Shown: positions 18,901 through 28,107, counted from the first letter of the stretch. The stretch: 64,000 nucleotides of DNA from Bordetella parapertussis (GCA_945895265.1 CAMDEF010000005.1:62001-126000), one strand, 5' to 3'. Translations and numbers: made by a program. Notes: generated by a model from the sequence alone, not told the origin.

Positions 18901-19605
18901 TTAAGCGGCGTACGACGCAAACTTGGCGTCTAACGGGTCTTTGATTCCCACCTGCGCAAACCCCTTTGCCCTGAGCAAGCACGAGTCACACTGCTTGCAG
19001 GGCGCACCATTTGGTGCAGGGTCGTAGCAGCTAGTGGTTTCTGAAAAATCGACCCCAAGCTCTAACCCTTTGCGAATAATATCGGCCTTGCTCATGCTAA
19101 TGAGTGGTGCGCGAATCTTGAGTCGTTGCGTGCCTTCGACGCCAGCTTTGGTCGCAAGATTGCCCAAGTGCTCAAAGGCCTCGATGAACTCTGGGCGGCA
19201 ATCGGGATAGCCGCTGTAATCCATGGCATTGACGCCTACAAAAATATCTTGAGCGCCCAAGACCTCAGCCCAGCCCAACGCAAAACTTAAAAAAATCGTA
19301 TTGCGTGCGGGTACGTAGGTGATCGGAATCCCTGCACTGAGGTCATTAACAGAGTGACCTTTTGGCACGTCGATATCGGCGGTCAGTGCCGAGCCACCAA
19401 AGCTGCGTAGGTCGATATCCAAAATGGCATGGCGCGACACGCCTCGTAACTTCGCAAAGGCAACTGCGCGCTCAAGCTCGATCGAGTGGCGCTGACCATA
19501 GCGAAAACTCAGCGCGTAGACTTCGAAGCCTTCGTGCTGAGCCATCGCAACCACCGTGGTTGAATCTAAACCACCGCTTAATAAACAAACCGCTTTTTTA
19601 GACAT
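18901..19605 (-). CDS. queC: 7-Cyano-7-deazaguanine synthase
   Basis: Makes preQ0 from 7-carboxy-7-deazaguanine with ammonia and ATP in queuosine biosynthesis. The PP-loop SGGLDSTT lies at residues 10-17 and the zinc-binding cysteines are C193, C203, C206 and C209 (CYDP...PCKQCDSC). Length 234 is normal. It starts 23 bp after the stop of mmsA and shares its direction, so the two may be co-transcribed, although they are not functionally related. No other queuosine gene is nearby. Confidence 0.96.
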   Translation of the reverse strand: MSKKAVCLLSGGLDSTTVVAMAQHEGFEVYALSFRYGQRHSIELERAVAFAKLRGVSRHAILDIDLRSFGGSALTADIDVPKGHSVNDLSAGIPITYVPARNTIFLSFALGWAEVLGAQDIFVGVNAMDYSGYPDCRPEFIEAFEHLGNLATKAGVEGTQRLKIRAPLISMSKADIIRKGLELGVDFSETTSCYDPAPNGAPCKQCDSCLLRAKGFAQVGIKDPLDAKFASYAA

Positions 19606-19628
19606 TCAATATTGACCCAAACGTTTGA

Positions 19629-21152
19629 CTATTTCGCTGTTGGCATTACGAATTCAGCGCCCTTGCCGATGGTTTCGGGCCAGCGCTGCATAATGGATTT
19701 TTGTTTGGTGTAGAAGCGCACGCCTTCTTCACCGTAAGCATGCATATCGCCAAACAGGCTTTTCTTCCAGCCACCAAAACCGTGCCAGGCCATCGGCACA
19801 GGGATTGGCACATTGATCCCGACCATCCCGACCTGAATGCGACGGCTAAATTCGCGTGCGACGTTGCCATCGCGTGTGTAGCAAGACACGCCATTGCCAA
19901 ACTCATGGGCATTGATGAGTTCAACCGCCTGACCAAAGTCTTTGACGCGGACACAACTCAACACCGGGCCAAAAATTTCTTCTTTATAAATACGCATTGA
20001 GGGGGTGACGTGGTCAAACAAACTGCCGCCCGTAAAAAAACCTTGCTCGTGACCTGGTACTTTAAGCCCGCGTCCGTCGACCACAAGTTTGGCACCTTCG
20101 TTGACGCCCACTTCGATATAGCCTTCGATACGGTCAAGAGCCTGACGTGTGACGATGGGGCCCATTTCAGCATCGAGTTCAAGGCCATTTTTGATTTTGA
20201 GTGTTTTTGCGCGTGCGGCAAGCAAGGGGACGATTTTGTCGGCGACATCGCCTACCAGTACCGCCACTGAAATTGCCATGCAGCGTTCGCCCGCCGAGCC
20301 ATAGGCCGCACCAATCAGACCATCGACTGCCTGGTCGATATCCGCATCAGGCATGACTACCATATGATTTTTAGCACCGCCCAGCGCTTGGACGCGTTTG
20401 CCTAAGTCGGCACCACGTTGGTAGATGTATTGCGCGATGGGTGTTGAGCCCACAAAGCTGATGGCTTTGACGTCTGGGTGCTCAAGCAGCGCGTCGACCG
20501 CGACCTTGTCGCCTTGCACGACGTTAAACACACCATCTGGCAGACCAGCCTCTTTAAACAACTGAGCCATAAAGATTGAGGCAGAAGGGTCGCGTTCGCT
20601 GGGCTTCAGAATAAAACAATTACCTGCTGCGATCGCTACCGGAAACATCCAGCACGGCACCATACACGGAAAATTAAAGGGTGTGATGCCCGCGACCACG
20701 CCCAACGGTTGGCGCATGGTCCAGTTATCAATGCCGGTCGAGACTTGATCGGTGAAATCGCCCTTTAACAACTGCGGCATGCCGCAAGCGAACTCAACGA
20801 TGTCGATGCCTCGCATCACTTCACCCTGTGCGTCGGTGAAAACTTTGCCATGCTCTTGGGTGATGATCGAGGCCAACTCATCTTTGCGCTCGTTGAGCAA
20901 AGCTAAAAAGTGATTCATGATGCGGGCGCGACGAATCGGGGGGGTATCGGCCCAACTGGCAGACGCTTTTTTTGCGCTTTCAACGGTTGATTTGACGGTG
21001 TCTAGGCTGGCGAGCTCAACTTTGCGCGCCACTTGCCCAGTCGCTGGGTTAAAGACGTCTTGCATGCGTGCGCCGGCAGTGGTGACGGCCTGGTTGTGAA
21101 CCCAGTGCGACACCACACCGGGGATGACGGGCATCGGAGGCTGCTTAGACAT
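19629..21152 (-). CDS. mmsA: CoA-acylating methylmalonate-semialdehyde dehydrogenase
   Basis: NAD-dependent enzyme turning methylmalonate or malonate semialdehyde plus CoA into propionyl-CoA or acetyl-CoA and CO2 in valine, inositol and beta-alanine breakdown. Catalytic Cys is C291 in [14 protein letters not shown]. The general-base Glu of ordinary aldehyde dehydrogenases is replaced in [16 protein letters not shown], as in all MMSDH. The ATG at 21152 has an AAAGGA site; the frame extends 18 codons upstream without support. 507 residues is normal. Divergent from the FASII-like cluster. Confidence 0.95.
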   Translation of the reverse strand: MSKQPPMPVIPGVVSHWVHNQAVTTAGARMQDVFNPATGQVARKVELASLDTVKSTVESAKKASASWADTPPIRRARIMNHFLALLNERKDELASIITQEHGKVFTDAQGEVMRGIDIVEFACGMPQLLKGDFTDQVSTGIDNWTMRQPLGVVAGITPFNFPCMVPCWMFPVAIAAGNCFILKPSERDPSASIFMAQLFKEAGLPDGVFNVVQGDKVAVDALLEHPDVKAISFVGSTPIAQYIYQRGADLGKRVQALGGAKNHMVVMPDADIDQAVDGLIGAAYGSAGERCMAISVAVLVGDVADKIVPLLAARAKTLKIKNGLELDAEMGPIVTRQALDRIEGYIEVGVNEGAKLVVDGRGLKVPGHEQGFFTGGSLFDHVTPSMRIYKEEIFGPVLSCVRVKDFGQAVELINAHEFGNGVSCYTRDGNVAREFSRRIQVGMVGINVPIPVPMAWHGFGGWKKSLFGDMHAYGEEGVRFYTKQKSIMQRWPETIGKGAEFVMPTAK

Positions 21153-21349
21153 ACAAAATCCTTTAGAAGTAGGTTTCGGGGCCGCAGAGGCACGAAAAGG
21201 GGGCACTTAAACGTAATTTCTCGGTAACGCTAAAAACACGTGCTCACAATACGAGCGTTGTGTCATTGTAAGATGGTTAGCTAGGGGTTCGCACTTCTTG
21301 TTAAACTTTGCCCCTTTATTGTTCGATTGACCGGAGTCCTTCCCACGCT

Positions 21350-22105
21350 ATGAGTCAGCCCCTTCTTGGCAAAGTTGCCCTTGTGACCGGCGCCGCACGC
21401 GGTATCGGCCGTGCCTGCGCGTTGAAGCTGGCTTCTGCCGGTTGCGACATCGTCGCCAATTACTACAACAGTTCTGACGAGGCCGAGGCTGTTTGCGCCG
21501 AAATACGCGCGATGGGTCGGCGTGCGATTGCGATACAGGCCAGCGTCGGTGTGCCCGATAGCGTGGTCGAGATGTTCGAGGTCATTACCAAAGAGTTTGG
21601 TCAACTGGATATTGTGATTAGTAATGCCGCCTCAGGTGTCCTGAAGCCCGCAATGGAAATGAGCCTGAAGCATTTTCGCTGGTGCCTTGAAACCAATGCC
21701 TTCGCGGTCAATTTGTTGGCGCAACAGGCCTTGCCTTTGATGAAAGATGGCGGCCGTATTGTGGCAATGTCCAGTTTAGGTGCTCAACGTGCCATGCCCC
21801 ATTATGGATTTATTGGTGCCTCAAAGGCTGCCCTTGAGGCACTGGTGCGTACCTTGGCGCAAGAGCTCGGCCCGCGAGGCATTCGGGTGAATACAGTTTC
21901 GGCCGGGGTGGTGGATACCGATGCGCTGAGTCACTTTCCAAACCGCGATCAGGTCTTGTCTGAATTCGCGGCTCGTACGCCAGCAGGCCCGAGTTTGCTG
22001 CCCACCAACGTTGCCGATGCCGTGTATCTGCTTTGTTTGCCAGAGGCCGCGTGGATCAATGGCCACACGTTGGTGGTGGATGGCGGCTTTGCAATTTCAG
22101 GTTGA
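21350..22105 (+). CDS. FabL-type enoyl-[ACP] reductase (SDR superfamily)
   Basis: Short-chain dehydrogenase with the NAD(P) motif TGAARGIG (residues 13-20). The active site is Y152-GFIGAS-K159, i.e. Tyr-x6-Lys, the spacing of FabI/FabL enoyl reductases and not the Tyr-x3-Lys of ordinary SDRs such as FabG. Further strings shared with Bacillus FabL from memory are NAASGVLKPAMEM, SKAALEALVRTLA and VDTDALSHFPNRD. It would reduce the enoyl-ACP double bond with NADPH. The ATG at 21350 begins the gene; FabG follows 5 bp after its stop. It supplies the saturating step of this FASII-like cluster. Confidence 0.82.
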   Translation: MSQPLLGKVALVTGAARGIGRACALKLASAGCDIVANYYNSSDEAEAVCAEIRAMGRRAIAIQASVGVPDSVVEMFEVITKEFGQLDIVISNAASGVLKPAMEMSLKHFRWCLETNAFAVNLLAQQALPLMKDGGRIVAMSSLGAQRAMPHYGFIGASKAALEALVRTLAQELGPRGIRVNTVSAGVVDTDALSHFPNRDQVLSEFAARTPAGPSLLPTNVADAVYLLCLPEAAWINGHTLVVDGGFAISG

Positions 22106-22110
22106 ACACC

Positions 22111-22869
22111 ATGAGCTTTGAATCAGGTTTGGCGGGTAAGGTTGCGATTGTGACCGGTGGCTCGCGCGGGATTGGGCGCGCCATTGTTGAGTTGCTAGCG
22201 GGGCAAGGTGTAGATGTCAATTTTTTCTATCGTGGCAATGAAGCGGCCGCACTAGAGGTTGTGGCCAGCGTGTTAGCGGCCGGTGGTAAAGCGACGGCCA
22301 TACAGGTCGACGTCAGTGATTCGGCGGCCTGTATCGAGGCCGTGAACGCAGTGGGTGAGCGTTGTGAACGGATCGATATCCTAATCAATAATGCTGGCAT
22401 CGTGCGCGACAACCTGATGGCAGTCATGGAAGACACCGAAATCTCAGAGGTGCTTGAGACCAATATTGGTGGGGTCTTTAATGTGACCCGCCCAGTCATC
22501 CCCTACATGATGTCCCAGCGCGCGGGCCGTATCGTCAACCTGTCGTCGGTGGCGGGCAATAAGGCAGGGCGTGGACAGGCGAATTACGCCGCCAGCAAAG
22601 GCGCGGTCGATGCCGTCACCCGAGCCTTAGCCGTTGAGTTGGCCTCACGCAAAATCCTGGTCAATGCGGTGGCGCCTGGGGTGATTGACACTGAAATGTC
22701 GCAGCAGGTGCGAGATCTGGCTGATGATGAGGTGAAAACTAAAATATTGCTTAAGCGATACGGCCAGGCACAAGAAGTTGCCAACGCGGTAGCCTTTTTG
22801 GTCTCAGATATGGCTAGTTATGTCACCGGTCAGGTTCTGTATGTCGATGGCGGCTTTAAGATGGCCTGA
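22111..22869 (+). CDS. 3-Oxoacyl-[ACP] reductase, FabG type
   Basis: NADPH-dependent SDR reducing beta-ketoacyl-ACP. It has the TGGSRGIG cofactor motif (residues 15-22), NNAG at 93-96 and the catalytic S146, Y159 and K163 (Tyr-x3-Lys). The C-terminal VTGQVLYVDGGFKMA is typical of FabG. Length is 252. The start at 22111 lies 5 bp after the FabL-like stop, so the two are coupled. It supplies the ketoreduction step of the cluster. It is probably a paralogue of a housekeeping FabG elsewhere, which the window cannot confirm. Confidence 0.9.
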   Translation: MSFESGLAGKVAIVTGGSRGIGRAIVELLAGQGVDVNFFYRGNEAAALEVVASVLAAGGKATAIQVDVSDSAACIEAVNAVGERCERIDILINNAGIVRDNLMAVMEDTEISEVLETNIGGVFNVTRPVIPYMMSQRAGRIVNLSSVAGNKAGRGQANYAASKGAVDAVTRALAVELASRKILVNAVAPGVIDTEMSQQVRDLADDEVKTKILLKRYGQAQEVANAVAFLVSDMASYVTGQVLYVDGGFKMA

Positions 22870-22970
22870 GTATTTGGCCCCATGGTCGCGGTTGCTGATC
22901 TGCAGCCAAGGGGGATTTCCTGATACTTGGGTTAAAATGACGCGCGCTTACCTCACATCCGGAGCTAACT

Positions 22971-23399
22971 ATGGCTGAAGCAGTCATCACGAAAGAAGAA
23001 ATTATGGCGGTGTTCCCAACCGTCCAAAAAACGATGGCCGACGCCCTCGGTTGCGATGTTGATGACATCAAGCTCGATGTGTCCCTGATTGAAGGACTTG
23101 ACGCCGAATCGATTGACTTCCTTGACATGGTGTTTCGCCTTGAGCGCGCCTTTAAAATCAAGGTTCCGCGCGGCAAAATCATCGAAGACGTGCGCGGCGA
23201 CATGGCTGTGGCCGATTTCGAACAAGGCGGTGTCGTGACAGACAAAGGTGTGGCGCGCTTGCGTGAGTATTTGTCTGAAATCGACGAGTCACGGTTTAAA
23301 TTGCCAATGCGCGTAGATCATATCGCGCGTTTGTATACGCCCGAAACCTTCTGCAAGCTCGTGATTCGTGCGCAGCGCGCTTCACAAGCCGCTGGCTGA
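22971..23399 (+). CDS. Acyl carrier protein with C-terminal extension
   Basis: Carries growing acyl chains on a phosphopantetheine arm. The attachment serine is S47 in DAESIDFLDMVFRLE. At 142 residues it is nearly twice the usual ACP length: about residues 1-85 are the carrier domain and 90-142 form a charged extension (DKGVARLREYLSEIDESRFK...) of unknown role. The ATG at 22971 has a CCGGAG site. The 101-bp gap before it holds a possible -10 (TAAAAT at 22933) but no clear -35. The stop overlaps the dehydratase start (TGATG). The holo-synthase for this ACP is probably the fusion protein at 26869. Confidence 0.88.
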   Translation: MAEAVITKEEIMAVFPTVQKTMADALGCDVDDIKLDVSLIEGLDAESIDFLDMVFRLERAFKIKVPRGKIIEDVRGDMAVADFEQGGVVTDKGVARLREYLSEIDESRFKLPMRVDHIARLYTPETFCKLVIRAQRASQAAG

Positions 23400-24280
23400 T
23401 GGTCTTGAGTACGGCGCGGGCCCTTTCGGCCGCGCCAACCGGTCGCTTTGCTGCATTTTCCTTTGTCGATCAGATCACTCAAATCCAAGGGGTGACCCGT
23501 GTGTGCGGCCGCTACACAATCCCGGCCAACATTGAGTATTTTCCTGCTAGCTTGATCGCTGAGGCTATCGGACAGCTCGCTGCCTGGGTGGGGATGTCGG
23601 CGTTGGGCTTTAGTCATCGACCTGTCGCGGCGTTGGCGGGTGATACCAAGGTGTTTTCTCTTCCTAAACCAGGCGACACGCTAGAGCTCATCGTTGAGAT
23701 CGAGTCCTGCGATGTCGAGTCTATTTTGTATCGTGGCCATGCCCTGGCAAACGGCAGCTTGGTGCTTGAGCTAGCTGATACGGTAGGTTCAATGCTAGAC
23801 ATTCATGAGTTTGACGACCCGGCCGCGTTGGCGACTGACTTTGCTCAACTCAGCACAACTGGTCGTGCGGTGGGCGCGTTCACCGGCGTGCCGCGGCCCG
23901 ACCTCACCGACATGTCGGTGTCAACGCCCGAGTATTTGCAAGCTCAGCTAGCTGTTCCCGCAGAGGCGGCTTTTTTTGAAGATCACTTTCCACGTCGTCC
24001 GGTGTTTCCAGCGACCTTGCTGCTCGATGCTCAGTTACAGCTAGCAGCGCGTGTTGTCGCTTCGGCCGCGGGCGGCACTGCAACTCGTCTGACACGCATT
24101 ACCAATGTGAAGGTGCGCGCTTTTACTGCACCGGGCGCGCTGTTGGTGCTGTCGGCTCAATTAGCACCCCCTGGTCCAGACGACCTTGAGCCCTACATGG
24201 TCAAAGTGACCGCACAGGCTGGCGGTAAAACAATCGCTGGTGCCAAGATGTATTTTGCCCCTGCTGGAGACATCGCATGA
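23399..24280 (+). CDS. Double-hotdog 3-hydroxyacyl-ACP dehydratase (FabZ/FabA-like)
   Basis: Predicted to dehydrate beta-hydroxyacyl-ACP. Two hotdog halves are visible in 293 residues. The first has EYFPASLIAEAIGQLAAW (47-63) and LAGDTKVFSLPKPGDTL. The second has FFEDHFPRRPVFPATLLLDA (192-211), where H196 matches the catalytic His of FabZ and the acid position is Asp instead of Glu. The first half has Glu (LIAEA) but no matching His, so one composite active site from both halves is possible. It overlaps both the ACP and ketosynthase genes by 1 and 4 bp. Confidence 0.78.
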   Translation: MVLSTARALSAAPTGRFAAFSFVDQITQIQGVTRVCGRYTIPANIEYFPASLIAEAIGQLAAWVGMSALGFSHRPVAALAGDTKVFSLPKPGDTLELIVEIESCDVESILYRGHALANGSLVLELADTVGSMLDIHEFDDPAALATDFAQLSTTGRAVGAFTGVPRPDLTDMSVSTPEYLQAQLAVPAEAAFFEDHFPRRPVFPATLLLDAQLQLAARVVASAAGGTATRLTRITNVKVRAFTAPGALLVLSAQLAPPGPDDLEPYMVKVTAQAGGKTIAGAKMYFAPAGDIA

Positions 24281-25590
24281 AAACAAGACGTCGCGTGGCG
24301 ATTACAGGAATCGGCTTGGTGACCCCAGCCGGTCTCGATGTTGCCTCAACTTGGGCCCGAATTAAAGCTGCGCGCAGCTGCGCCGGACCGATCACGATTT
24401 TTGATGCCTCGGGGTTCTCGACTCGCATCGCGGCTGAGGTCAAAGGGTTTGATGATTTACCACCCATCGACGACCGTAAATTACTCAAGTATGCCAGTCG
24501 GGCGCATCGTTTTGCGCTGGCGGCGGCAGATCAGGCGATCGCTGATGCTGGCGTGCGCCCGACCTTACAAGACGCAGCACGTTGGGGTTGTGTCGTGGGC
24601 GCAGGCATGATGACCGTAGCGCATGAAGAGCTTGCAGCTGTGCAACGCACTGCGGCACCTGATGGTGAGTTCGTTGCAAGTGCGATACTCGCTGAGCCGG
24701 TTGCGAATGATGTGATGGCTTTTAGTCGAAGTTTGTCCACTGCGGGCATCTCACTCTTATTGCGCCGTTTCGGCATACGCGGTTACTCGTCAACGGTGCA
24801 CACCGCGTGTGCCTCGGGTGGCCAGGCGATTGGCACCGCGATGCGGCTGATTCGACGTGGCTTGGCCGATCGGGTGTTGACAGGTGGCTTTGATTCGATG
24901 ATTTCACCGGTTGGGTTGTCGGGCTTTTGTCTGCTGTCAGCCGTGTCACCCGACAATGATCATCCCGAGCGCGCCAGTCGTCCGTTTGATTTAACCCGCA
25001 ATGGTTTCGTGCTAGGAGAGGGCGCCGGATTTTTAGTGCTCGAAGAATGGACCTCTGCCGTGCAGCGCGGTGCAACGATTTACGCTGAACTCGCCGGCGA
25101 CGGCAATTCCCTGTCGTCCTATCGCATTACTGATTCGCACCCCTCGGGCGATGGCCCGATTCAATCGATGCGTCGGGCGATTGCAGATGCAGGTGCACAG
25201 AACGCCGATATCGATTATTTGAACGCGCACGGAACGTCAACACCCATGAATGATCGCAGCGAGTGTGCTGCAGTCAAAGAGGTTTTTGCAGGTCGAGTCA
25301 ACGCGGTGGGGGTTAGCTCAACCAAAAGCGTGACGGGTCATTTGATTGCTGCTGCTGGCGCGGTCGAGGCGGGCTTGTGCGCGTTAGCGATTCGCGATAG
25401 TCTGATGCCACCTAATGCGAATTTGCAACAACTCGACCCCGATTGCGATGTCAATATTGTTCGTGAGCAACCGCGCGCGCAGCGCATCGGGATGGCACTT
25501 TCGAACTCGCTAGGGTTCGGGGGCAGCAATAGTTGTCTGGCGTTTCGACACCCCGAAGATACCGCGGCGCTCGTGGCTTCAGGACGGTAA
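24277..25590 (+). CDS. Beta-ketoacyl-ACP synthase, FabF type
   Basis: Condensing enzyme that extends acyl-ACP with malonyl-ACP. The Cys-His-His active site is complete: C178 in VHTACASGGQ, H318 in NAHGTSTPMND, K350 and H355 in STKSVTGHLIAAAG. Length 437 fits FabF. Its ATG overlaps the dehydratase stop by 4 bp. It is followed 5 bp later by a second ketosynthase lacking the Cys, so the pair resembles a KS/chain-length-factor heterodimer. Confidence 0.92.
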   Translation: MKTRRRVAITGIGLVTPAGLDVASTWARIKAARSCAGPITIFDASGFSTRIAAEVKGFDDLPPIDDRKLLKYASRAHRFALAAADQAIADAGVRPTLQDAARWGCVVGAGMMTVAHEELAAVQRTAAPDGEFVASAILAEPVANDVMAFSRSLSTAGISLLLRRFGIRGYSSTVHTACASGGQAIGTAMRLIRRGLADRVLTGGFDSMISPVGLSGFCLLSAVSPDNDHPERASRPFDLTRNGFVLGEGAGFLVLEEWTSAVQRGATIYAELAGDGNSLSSYRITDSHPSGDGPIQSMRRAIADAGAQNADIDYLNAHGTSTPMNDRSECAAVKEVFAGRVNAVGVSSTKSVTGHLIAAAGAVEAGLCALAIRDSLMPPNANLQQLDPDCDVNIVREQPRAQRIGMALSNSLGFGGSNSCLAFRHPEDTAALVASGR

Positions 25591-25595
25591 ACGCG

Positions 25596-26867
25596 ATGAG
25601 CCGAATTGTCATTACCGGAACAGGCGCGATTTGCGGTGCGGGCACAGATCCGGCCAGCATTGTTGACACCTTGTTGGCGGGGCGCTCAGCGTTGGCGCCC
25701 ATTGCCAGTTTTAATGCCGAGCCCTTTCGAGGTGGTCTGGCGGCTGAAGTGCCCGACTACAACGGTGGCAAGTTGCTGGGTGACCGCAAACTACTCAAAC
25801 TGGTGCGTCGCTCAGATGTATTTGGTATTTATGCCGGTACTCAAGCCATTGAGCAGGCCGGTCTGCCTGCTTGGCGGGCGACGCTGACTGAAGTCGAGGC
25901 GGCACACTACGCAGATCAAACCGGTTGTTATGTGGGCTCTGGCGGCGGTGCGTTCGAGGTCAGTTACGACTTTTTTCCGCTGATGGCCGAGACGAAAGCT
26001 GATTTGAATGGCTTCGGTCGTGAGTTACCTAATATGGTCAACCCGATGTGGTTGCTCAAGTCGTTGCCTAATAATGTGTTGTGCCATATCAGTATTCGTC
26101 ATCAACTAAAGGGCCCAAACGGGTGTATCACGAATCACACCTCAAGTGGGCTCTTGTCGGTGATCGAAAGCGCCTGGGCACTGCGTGAAGGTGATGCTGA
26201 GCGTGTTGTGGCCGTTGGTCATGATGCCCCGATTGAGCCGCAAACCTTGTTGTATCTGGATCGTGTCGGTTTGATTGGCAAAGATAGCTTGCGACCTTTT
26301 GATCAGCGGCATGATGGTTGTTTGCTGGGCGAGGGCGCGGCGTCGTTCGTGCTTGAAACCGAAGCCTCCGCGCAAGCACGTGGCGCAACCATTTTAGGTG
26401 AGTACCTTGGCGGTGGCGATGCCTCTGAAGGTGAGGGTTTATTCTGTATTCGCGCCGATGGTGATGGCTTGAGTCGTGCGATTGAACTAGCCTTAGCAGA
26501 CGCACAACTTACGCCAGCTGATGTTGGTATGGTTGTGGCGCATGGTAACGGGACGCAAGAATCAGATGCCTCAGAGGCAGCGGCCCTGTTTCGCGTGTTT
26601 GGGACTGAGATGCCCCCCGTGACGGGCTTTAAATGGTCAGTGGGCCACTTGTTTTCTTCAGCGGGTCTACTCGATGCGGCGGTGGGGCTCGAGGCTTGTC
26701 GACGTAACGTGGTGCCGGGTATCGCGACCCTTGAAACACTCGCTGACTCTTGCGCAGGTTTAAATGTGTCTAAGCAAACACGTGTGCCACGCAGCGATGT
26801 GGTGCTCGTGTTATGCCGCGGTTTTGCCGGTACGAACGCAGCGTTACTGTTGCGTGCGATCCCCTAA
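25596..26867 (+). CDS. Ketosynthase homologue without catalytic Cys (chain-length-factor-like)
   Basis: FabF-fold protein of 423 residues. Aligned by eye to its neighbour, the catalytic Cys position is Thr (T182 in NHTSSGLLSVIESAW), while H316 (AHGNGT), K346 and H351 (FKWSVGHLFSSAG) remain. It therefore cannot form an acyl-thioester in the normal way. In type II polyketide synthases and aryl polyene clusters the Cys-less partner pairs with an active KS and sets chain length; Cys-to-Gln forms decarboxylate malonyl-ACP. Thr at this site is not a common version known to me. The ATG at 25596 lies 5 bp after the preceding stop; the frame extends earlier inside that gene. Confidence 0.83.
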   Translation: MSRIVITGTGAICGAGTDPASIVDTLLAGRSALAPIASFNAEPFRGGLAAEVPDYNGGKLLGDRKLLKLVRRSDVFGIYAGTQAIEQAGLPAWRATLTEVEAAHYADQTGCYVGSGGGAFEVSYDFFPLMAETKADLNGFGRELPNMVNPMWLLKSLPNNVLCHISIRHQLKGPNGCITNHTSSGLLSVIESAWALREGDAERVVAVGHDAPIEPQTLLYLDRVGLIGKDSLRPFDQRHDGCLLGEGAASFVLETEASAQARGATILGEYLGGGDASEGEGLFCIRADGDGLSRAIELALADAQLTPADVGMVVAHGNGTQESDASEAAALFRVFGTEMPPVTGFKWSVGHLFSSAGLLDAAVGLEACRRNVVPGIATLETLADSCAGLNVSKQTRVPRSDVVLVLCRGFAGTNAALLLRAIP

Positions 26868-26868
26868 C

Positions 26869-28107
26869 GTGACGCAAGACGCGGTTCGTAGCGAAGCGCT
26901 TCCCGATGGCTGTGCAGTGGATACGGTCGACATCGCACGGGTTGCCCGGCTGGTCGAGGCCATGCCCGGCGAGTTGAATAAACTGTTTTCGGTGCAAGAG
27001 CTCACCGATGCAGGTCAGGGCGCTGGGCGCATTGCCAGCTTGGCTGCGCGCTTTGCGGCCAAAGAAGCATGCCTGAAATTATTTCCGCGCGAGACCGCAC
27101 TCAATACGATCACGGCCATGGATTTTTCAGTGGTGCGCGACGCGTATGGGGCCCCGTACGTCGTGGTGAGTGCCGCGGCTGAAATCGTCATGGGTAGGCA
27201 CTTAGTCGCTGAGATCAAATTGTCGTTAACGCACACGCCGCTATCCGCCACTGCCGTGGCCTTGCGGGTGCCTAAAGTGATTGAGCCAAGTCGGGGTGGG
27301 CGCTTTTTATACCGCTGGTTACCTTACCGGCGTGCGGTCATTCTTGAGAATTTAACGCGCGTCTACGCAGAGCAAGTCAGTCGACAGCAAATCATCTTGT
27401 TGGCGCAGGCACATTACAGCCACTTACTGAGCTTATTGAAAGAATTATTTCAATTTCGATTTTTATCCACGCAGCAAAAAAAAGATGTCGTGAAAGTCGA
27501 AGACGTATCTATCATGTGGGACGCCTATGCCCAAGGCAAGGGGGTCTTGATCTTGACGGGCCACTTCGGTAACTTTGAGGTGTCTACGGTTGCTGGGATC
27601 GAGCATTTTCCGCAGGTGAAGGGACATATTCATTTTTTGCGAAGGCCGATCAAACCCAAATGGCTGAGTGATTTACTCACGAATCGCTTTAAAAAAGCAG
27701 GTTTTGGCGTGGTGGGGCGCCGTGGCTCTCTTGAAGAGATTGTTGAGACGCTTGAGCGAGGCGATGTCATCGTTTTTCCGTTTGATCAATATGCCAGACG
27801 GCCAGAAGGCATTGAGGTTGAGTTTTTTGGCCATGCTGCTGGTACCTATAAAAGCATGGCCCTCATCGCGTTGGCGACTGGTGCGCCAGTGGTGCCAGCG
27901 GCTTCATGGCGCGAACCCGACGGCACGCACGTGTTACGGTTTTTACCCCCACTCACACCGATCGTAGATAACGATGTCGGTGCTGAAATCACGCGCAACA
28001 CGCGGGCGTTCAATCAGGCTCTTGAGTTGGTAATTGTGAGGCACCCTGAGCAATGGTGGTGGATGCACCGTCGCTGGAAAAATCAGCCTAACGCCAAGCA
28101 TAAGTAA
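26869..28107 (+). CDS. Fusion: AcpS-type phosphopantetheinyl transferase + LpxL-type acyltransferase
   Basis: 412-residue two-domain protein. Residues 12-135 resemble holo-ACP synthase: VDTVDIARV (metal Asp), RIASLAARFAAKEACLKLF with E66, and LSLTHTPLSATAVAL. Residues about 140-412 are an LpxL/HtrB-like lysophospholipid acyltransferase with the HX4E motif H232-FGNF-E237 and the C-terminal EQWWWMHRRWK typical of lipid A acyltransferases, but without the usual N-terminal membrane helix. The start was set at GTG 26869, one base after the previous stop; the frame also runs back into the ketosynthase gene. The fusion couples ACP activation to acyl transfer in one polypeptide. Confidence 0.84.
   Translation: MTQDAVRSEALPDGCAVDTVDIARVARLVEAMPGELNKLFSVQELTDAGQGAGRIASLAARFAAKEACLKLFPRETALNTITAMDFSVVRDAYGAPYVVVSAAAEIVMGRHLVAEIKLSLTHTPLSATAVALRVPKVIEPSRGGRFLYRWLPYRRAVILENLTRVYAEQVSRQQIILLAQAHYSHLLSLLKELFQFRFLSTQQKKDVVKVEDVSIMWDAYAQGKGVLILTGHFGNFEVSTVAGIEHFPQVKGHIHFLRRPIKPKWLSDLLTNRFKKAGFGVVGRRGSLEEIVETLERGDVIVFPFDQYARRPEGIEVEFFGHAAGTYKSMALIALATGAPVVPAASWREPDGTHVLRFLPPLTPIVDNDVGAEITRNTRAFNQALELVIVRHPEQWWWMHRRWKNQPNAKHK

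Noticed and set aside
21350..28107. Calling the cluster an aryl polyene or type II polyketide cluster
   Set aside because: It lacks the ligase, ammonia-lyase or thioesterase, methyltransferase and MMPL exporter, and it has an enoyl reductase, so only a general FASII-like label is supported.
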